Notes under the pieces: model-generated | What the model was told of the DNA's origin: nothing | The model's database searches: none | What the model saw: the letters and a program-made list of their open reading frames with translations, nothing else | Assembly (NCBI GenBank): GCA_016217625.1 | Contig: JACRHK010000267.1 | Location: forward strand, 1 to 7,377 | Source of the DNA: Nitrospirota bacterium | GTDB lineage: Bacteria > Nitrospirota > RBG-16-64-22 > JACRHK01 | Length of the DNA: 7,377 nucleotides | Direction: 5' to 3' | Part shown: positions 4,216-7,377 of the stretch, one piece after another | Layout of the letters: the number at the start of each line of letters is the position of its first letter | How positions within the stretch are numbered: the stretch's first letter is position 1 | Position numbers and translations under genes: made by a program

Positions 4216-5583
4216 ATGCCGCATCCCCTGGAGCCGTTTTTCACTCCCCGCGGGATCGCCGTGGTCGGCGTCTCGGAGAAGCCGGAGAAATTGGGCGGGA
4301 TCATCTGGGAGAACCTCGCGCGCGCGGGCTACCGCGGAGTTCTCCACGCCGTCAATCCCCGCTACCCGTCTTTCAGAGGCGCGCCGTGCTATCCCTCGCT
4401 CCGGGAGGTGCCGGACCCGGTGGACCTCGCCGTCCTCGCCGTGCCGGCTCCCAGCGTACCGGGGGTCTTACAGGACCAAGGAGCGCGGGGGATCCGCCAC
4501 GCCGTGATCATTAGCGGGGGGTTCGCCGAAGCCGGGCCCGAGGGCGCCGCCTTGCAGCGCGCGGCTGAGGCCGTAGCGCGCGAGCACGGCATCCGGGTCG
4601 TCGGCCCCAACTGCCTGGGGATCTATGCCCCCGGGAACGGCATCGACACCCTCTTCCTCCCCCGCGAACGGCTCGAACGCCCCGGCCCCGGCGGATTGGC
4701 GATCCTCTCCCAGAGCGGCGCCTTTCTGTCCACGCTCTTGGACCTCCTGGCACAGGAAGGGATGGGCGTCTCGAAAGCCGTCAACTACGGGAACCGGATC
4801 GACGTGGGGGAATCCCCCCTGTTGGAATACCTGGCCGAGGACCCGGAGACCCGGGTCGTGGCGATTTACATGGAGTCGGTCGATGACGGGCGGCGGTTCG
4901 TGGCGGCAGCCGCGCGATGCACCCGCGTGAAGCCGGTCCTCGTTGTGAAAGTCGGGAAAACGGAGGCCGCCGGCCGCGCGGCCCGCTCTCACACAGCCGC
5001 CCTCGCCGGCCGCCACGCGATCTACCGGGCGGCCTTCCGAAAAGCAGGCGTCGTGGAGGTCGACTCCTTCGAGGCCCTCCTGGACGGAGCGAAAGCTTTC
5101 TTGCTCCAACACCCTCCGCGCGGCAAGCGGATTCTTATCATCACGAACGGCGGCGGGATGGGTGTCGCGGCTGTCGACCGCGTCGCCCAGGTCGGGCTCG
5201 AGGTCCCCGACCTGCCCGAGGCGCTGGCTGTCCGCTGGCGCAGCCGCTTCCCGCCGTTTTACACGATCGGCAACCCGCTTGACCTCACGGGAAACTCCAC
5301 GGACGAGGACTTCGCCACAGCGATCGAGGAAGGGCTGGCCGATCCGGCATACGATGCCGCCCTGGTCATCGCCCTCACACCCGTCTTGGGACTCAGCGAC
5401 CGTCTGGCCGAGCGGATTTCCCAAGCCGCTCGCGCCGCCGGCAAACCGATCGTCTGCTGCAGCGTGGGCGGCAGGCGGACGCCCCACCTCGTCCGCCGCC
5501 TCCACGCCGAAGGGATTCCCGTCTTTCCCTCCCCGGAGCGGGCCGCCGAAGCGCTGGCGGCTCTGGTAAAAAGAAAACCATAG
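4216..5583 (+). CDS. Acyl-CoA synthetase (NDP-forming) alpha-type protein, AcdA-like, without ATP-grasp domain
   Basis: A 455-residue cytoplasmic protein resembling the alpha subunit of ADP-forming acetyl-CoA synthetase (acyl-CoA + ADP + Pi to acid + CoA + ATP). Domain order: a CoA-binding Rossmann domain (about 5-140; 'FFTPRGIAVVGVSEKPEKLGG' at 8-28, 'IISGGFAEAG' at 98-107, 'VVGPNCLGIY' at 128-137); a ligase-CoA domain (about 157-295; 'ILSQSGAF' 163-170, 'NYGNRIDVGES' 190-200, Glu220 in 'IYMES', and His259 in 'SHTAALAG', the residue expected to be phosphorylated); and a third domain (about 303-450; 'ITNGGGMGVAA' 309-319, 'GNPLDLTG' 352-359). The roughly 230-residue ATP-grasp (beta) part, fused at the C-terminus in single-chain members, is absent and is not encoded elsewhere in the window. 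A separate beta subunit would be needed for activity. The stop (5581-5583) lies in a CCATAGA repeat. The start at 4216 follows the ribosome-binding site. The family is certain; the substrate (acetate or another acid) is inferred from the neighbours. Confidence 0.85.
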   Translation: MPHPLEPFFTPRGIAVVGVSEKPEKLGGIIWENLARAGYRGVLHAVNPRYPSFRGAPCYPSLREVPDPVDLAVLAVPAPSVPGVLQDQGARGIRHAVIISGGFAEAGPEGAALQRAAEAVAREHGIRVVGPNCLGIYAPGNGIDTLFLPRERLERPGPGGLAILSQSGAFLSTLLDLLAQEGMGVSKAVNYGNRIDVGESPLLEYLAEDPETRVVAIYMESVDDGRRFVAAAARCTRVKPVLVVKVGKTEAAGRAARSHTAALAGRHAIYRAAFRKAGVVEVDSFEALLDGAKAFLLQHPPRGKRILIITNGGGMGVAAVDRVAQVGLEVPDLPEALAVRWRSRFPPFYTIGNPLDLTGNSTDEDFATAIEEGLADPAYDAALVIALTPVLGLSDRLAERISQAARAAGKPIVCCSVGGRRTPHLVRRLHAEGIPVFPSPERAAEALAALVKRKP

Positions 5584-5604
5584 ACCATAGAGATCAGACA
5601 CAGG
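5577..5604. repeat. Heptamer tandem repeat, spacer 5 (ACCATAG)
   Basis: ACCATAG occurs twice in perfect tandem (5577-5583, 5584-5590), followed by the diverged units AGATCAG (5591) and ACACAGG (5598-5604). The stop codon of the upstream gene is the TAG of the first unit, and the array leads straight into the ribosome-binding site of the acetyl-CoA synthetase gene. Confidence 0.65.
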
Positions 5605-5609
5605 AGGAG
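5602..5609 (+). promoter_or_regulatory. Strong ribosome-binding site of the acetyl-CoA synthetase gene
   Basis: AGGAGGAG lies with its AGGAGG core six bases before ATG 5614, the best-formed ribosome-binding site among the internal genes. It fixes the start. Confidence 0.8.
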
Positions 5610-5613
5610 CTAG

Positions 5614-7377
5614 ATGACCCCGGAGATGAGCATTGATGTCCTGTTGAAAGAACAGCGGCACTTCCCCCCGTCGGAGGAGTTCCGCCGCCGGGCGCATATC
5701 CGATCCCTTCAAGAATACGAGCGGCTCTACCTGCGTTCCGTGGAAGATCCGGATGGGTTCTGGGCCGAGCAGGCCAAGGCCTTCCTGGACTGGTCGCGGC
5801 CGTGGGAGAAGGTCCTGGACTGGGACTTCCACGCGCCCCGCGTCCGGTGGTTCCTCGGCGGGCGGCTCAACGCCGCTTATAATTGCCTGGATAGGCACCT
5901 CGCCACCCGCGGGCAGAAGACCGCCCTGATCTGGGAGTCCGAGGAGGGAATCCATAAGAGCTTCACCTATCAACAACTCTTCGACGCAGTCAACCGCTTC
6001 GCCGGCGTGTTGAAGAAGCAGAGGATTCGCAAGGGCGACCGGGTGGCGATCTACCTCCCCATGATCCCCGAGCTCCCCATCGCCATGCTCGCCTGCGCCC
6101 GGATCGGCGCGGTGCATAACGTCGTCTTCGGCGGCTTCAGCGCCCTCGCCCTGGCCGAGCGGATCCACGACTCTGAAGCCCGCCTCCTCATCACGGCCGA
6201 CGAAGGCGTGCGGGGAGGCAAGACCGTCCCCCTCAAGCGCAACACCGACGAGGCAGTGGCGGACAGCCCCACCGTGGAGCGAGTGATTGTGGTGAGGCGC
6301 ACGGGGCGCACCGTTCCCTTCACGCCCGGGCGGGACAACTGGTGGCACGAGGAGATGGCCGCGCCCGACCTGCCGTCCTTCGTGGAGCCGGAGGCGATGG
6401 AGGCCAATGATCCCCTCTTCGTCCTCTACACCAGCGGCTCCACGGGGAGGCCGAAGGGGGTCCTCCACGCCACGGGGGGGTATTTGTTGCACTGCGCCGT
6501 CTCGTTCCGCTGGATCTTCGACTGCCACGAAGAGGACATCCATTTCTGCACAGCGGACATCGGGTGGGTCACGGGCCATAGCTATATCGTGTACGGTCCC
6601 TTGGCCGAAGGAGCCACCATGCTCCTCTTCGAGGGGATCCCGACCTATCCCAAGCCCGACCGCTTCTGGGAAGTGGTGGAGAAGCATCGGGTTAGTATCT
6701 TCTATACGGCCCCTACGGCCATCCGGACGCTCATGCGGGAATCGGAAGAGTGGGTCACACGGCACGACCTGACCTCGCTGCGTGTGCTGGGGACCGTGGG
6801 AGAGCCGATCAACCCGGAGGCCTGGATCTGGTACCACCGGGTCGTGGGGAATGGGCATCTCCCGATCGTGGACACCTGGTGGCAGACGGAGACCGGCGGC
6901 ATCCTCATCACGCCGCTGCCGGGCGCCATGACGCTCAAGCCCGGCTCGGCCTGCCGCCCCTTCCCCGGCGTGGTCGCGAAGGTCCTCCGCGAGGATGGTT
7001 CGGAAGCCGCGATCGACGAAGGCGGCTATCTGGTCATCGACCGCCCCTGGCCCGGGATGATGATCGGCATGAACAACGACCCGGGGAACCTCCGTTTCAA
7101 GGAGATCTACTTCAGCCGCTTCCCCGGCCGCTACTTCACCGGCGATGGCGCGCGCGTGGACGAAGAGGGCGACTTTTGGCTCCTGGGCCGGATCGACGAC
7201 GTCCTGAACGTCTCCGGCCACCGGCTGGGGACGGCCGAGATCGAAAGCGCCCTGGTCCAGCACCCGGACGTGGCCGAGGCGGCCGTGGTCGGGTTCCCGC
7301 ACACTGTCAAAGGGGAAGGGATCTACGCCTTCGTGACCGTGAAGGAACACGTCCAGCCGGACGAACGGCTCAGGGGA
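5614..7377 (+). CDS. acs: Acetyl-CoA synthetase, AMP-forming (3' end outside window)
   Basis: 588 codons are open to the last base; family members are about 650 residues, so roughly 60 residues are missing. The enzyme activates acetate: acetate + ATP + CoA to acetyl-CoA + AMP + PPi through an acetyl-adenylate. Visible marks: the N-terminal Acs domain with '[19 protein letters not shown]' (72-90); '[17 protein letters not shown]' (168-184); the phosphate-binding loop '[11 protein letters not shown]' (272-282); '[18 protein letters not shown]' (313-330); '[11 protein letters not shown]' (394-404); '[10 protein letters not shown]' (420-429), whose second Trp (423) corresponds to the residue that restricts the pocket to acetate; '[15 protein letters not shown]' (507-521); and the hinge and C-terminal-domain start '[23 protein letters not shown]' (525-547). 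The acetylatable catalytic lysine in the PKTRSGK-type motif should lie just beyond the window. The gene is 30 bases after the NDP-forming synthetase gene and is probably co-transcribed with it. No frameshift or odd residue was noticed. Acetate specificity is inferred from the tryptophan. Confidence 0.95.
   Translation, partial: MTPEMSIDVLLKEQRHFPPSEEFRRRAHIRSLQEYERLYLRSVEDPDGFWAEQAKAFLDWSRPWEKVLDWDFHAPRVRWFLGGRLNAAYNCLDRHLATRGQKTALIWESEEGIHKSFTYQQLFDAVNRFAGVLKKQRIRKGDRVAIYLPMIPELPIAMLACARIGAVHNVVFGGFSALALAERIHDSEARLLITADEGVRGGKTVPLKRNTDEAVADSPTVERVIVVRRTGRTVPFTPGRDNWWHEEMAAPDLPSFVEPEAMEANDPLFVLYTSGSTGRPKGVLHATGGYLLHCAVSFRWIFDCHEEDIHFCTADIGWVTGHSYIVYGPLAEGATMLLFEGIPTYPKPDRFWEVVEKHRVSIFYTAPTAIRTLMRESEEWVTRHDLTSLRVLGTVGEPINPEAWIWYHRVVGNGHLPIVDTWWQTETGGILITPLPGAMTLKPGSACRPFPGVVAKVLREDGSEAAIDEGGYLVIDRPWPGMMIGMNNDPGNLRFKEIYFSRFPGRYFTGDGARVDEEGDFWLLGRIDDVLNVSGHRLGTAEIESALVQHPDVAEAAVVGFPHTVKGEGIYAFVTVKEHVQPDERLRG

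Noticed and set aside
4104..4304. Minus-strand small open frames across the inverted heptad region (Cys/Phe/Ile-rich peptides)
   Set aside because: The periodic peptides come from reading heptad repeats and are common spurious translations of such DNA. There is no ribosome-binding site or domain.
854..5604. CRISPR array interpretation of the repeats
   Set aside because: Units are seven bases in direct tandem without spacers, far shorter than CRISPR repeats, and no cas genes are present.
4468..7350. A very long open frame (960 codons) on the minus strand
   Set aside because: It lies opposite the clear AcdA-like and Acs genes. Its translation has no recognisable domain and is rich in Gly, Asp, Arg and Pro, as expected from the complement of GC-rich codons. 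It is an antisense shadow.

Overview
The window is a GC-rich stretch of bacterial chromosome with six genes, all on the + strand. A periplasmic folding-factor-like gene (105-839) is followed, after a 110-base spacer with its own probable promoter, by a tightly packed run of five genes around acetyl-CoA: a fused gamma-delta subunit, an alpha subunit and a beta subunit of a 2-oxoacid:ferredoxin oxidoreductase (most likely pyruvate; 950-4134), an acyl-CoA synthetase (NDP-forming) alpha-type protein (4216-5583), and an AMP-forming acetyl-CoA synthetase cut off by the window end (5614-7377). The first gene has an N-terminal membrane anchor of the SurA/PpiD type, which points to a Gram-negative cell. 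The ferredoxin-linked oxidoreductase points to anaerobic or microaerophilic metabolism. High GC and this gene set would fit lineages such as Desulfobacterota, Nitrospirota or NC10/Methylomirabilota, but nothing here fixes the taxon.

The metabolic logic is coherent. Acs makes acetyl-CoA from acetate at the cost of two phosphoanhydride bonds. The oxidoreductase interconverts acetyl-CoA + CO2 + reduced ferredoxin with pyruvate + CoA. The NDP-forming synthetase alpha protein could exchange acetyl-CoA and acetate with ATP gain if a separate ATP-grasp (beta) partner exists; none is in the window. The set could therefore run as acetate assimilation (Acs, then pyruvate synthase) or as pyruvate oxidation to acetate.

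Two non-coding observations stand out. First, all five intergenic spacers from 840 to 5613 contain tandem seven-base repeats, a different heptamer in each. These repeats supply two stop codons and abut or run into two start codons; the one at 4115-4189 is in addition an inverted pair of heptad arrays that could form a long imperfect hairpin. Second, upstream of the gamma-delta gene a 30-base dyad (912-941) lies over a probable extended -10 promoter. Its right arm is the ribosome-binding site, so readthrough transcripts from the upstream gene could have that site masked while transcripts from the local promoter would not.

No RNA genes, insertion sequences, CRISPR arrays or convincing intrinsic terminators were seen, and no non-coding stretch exceeds about 110 bases. 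No entirely new protein system is evident; the novelty lies in the spacer DNA and in the subunit architecture.
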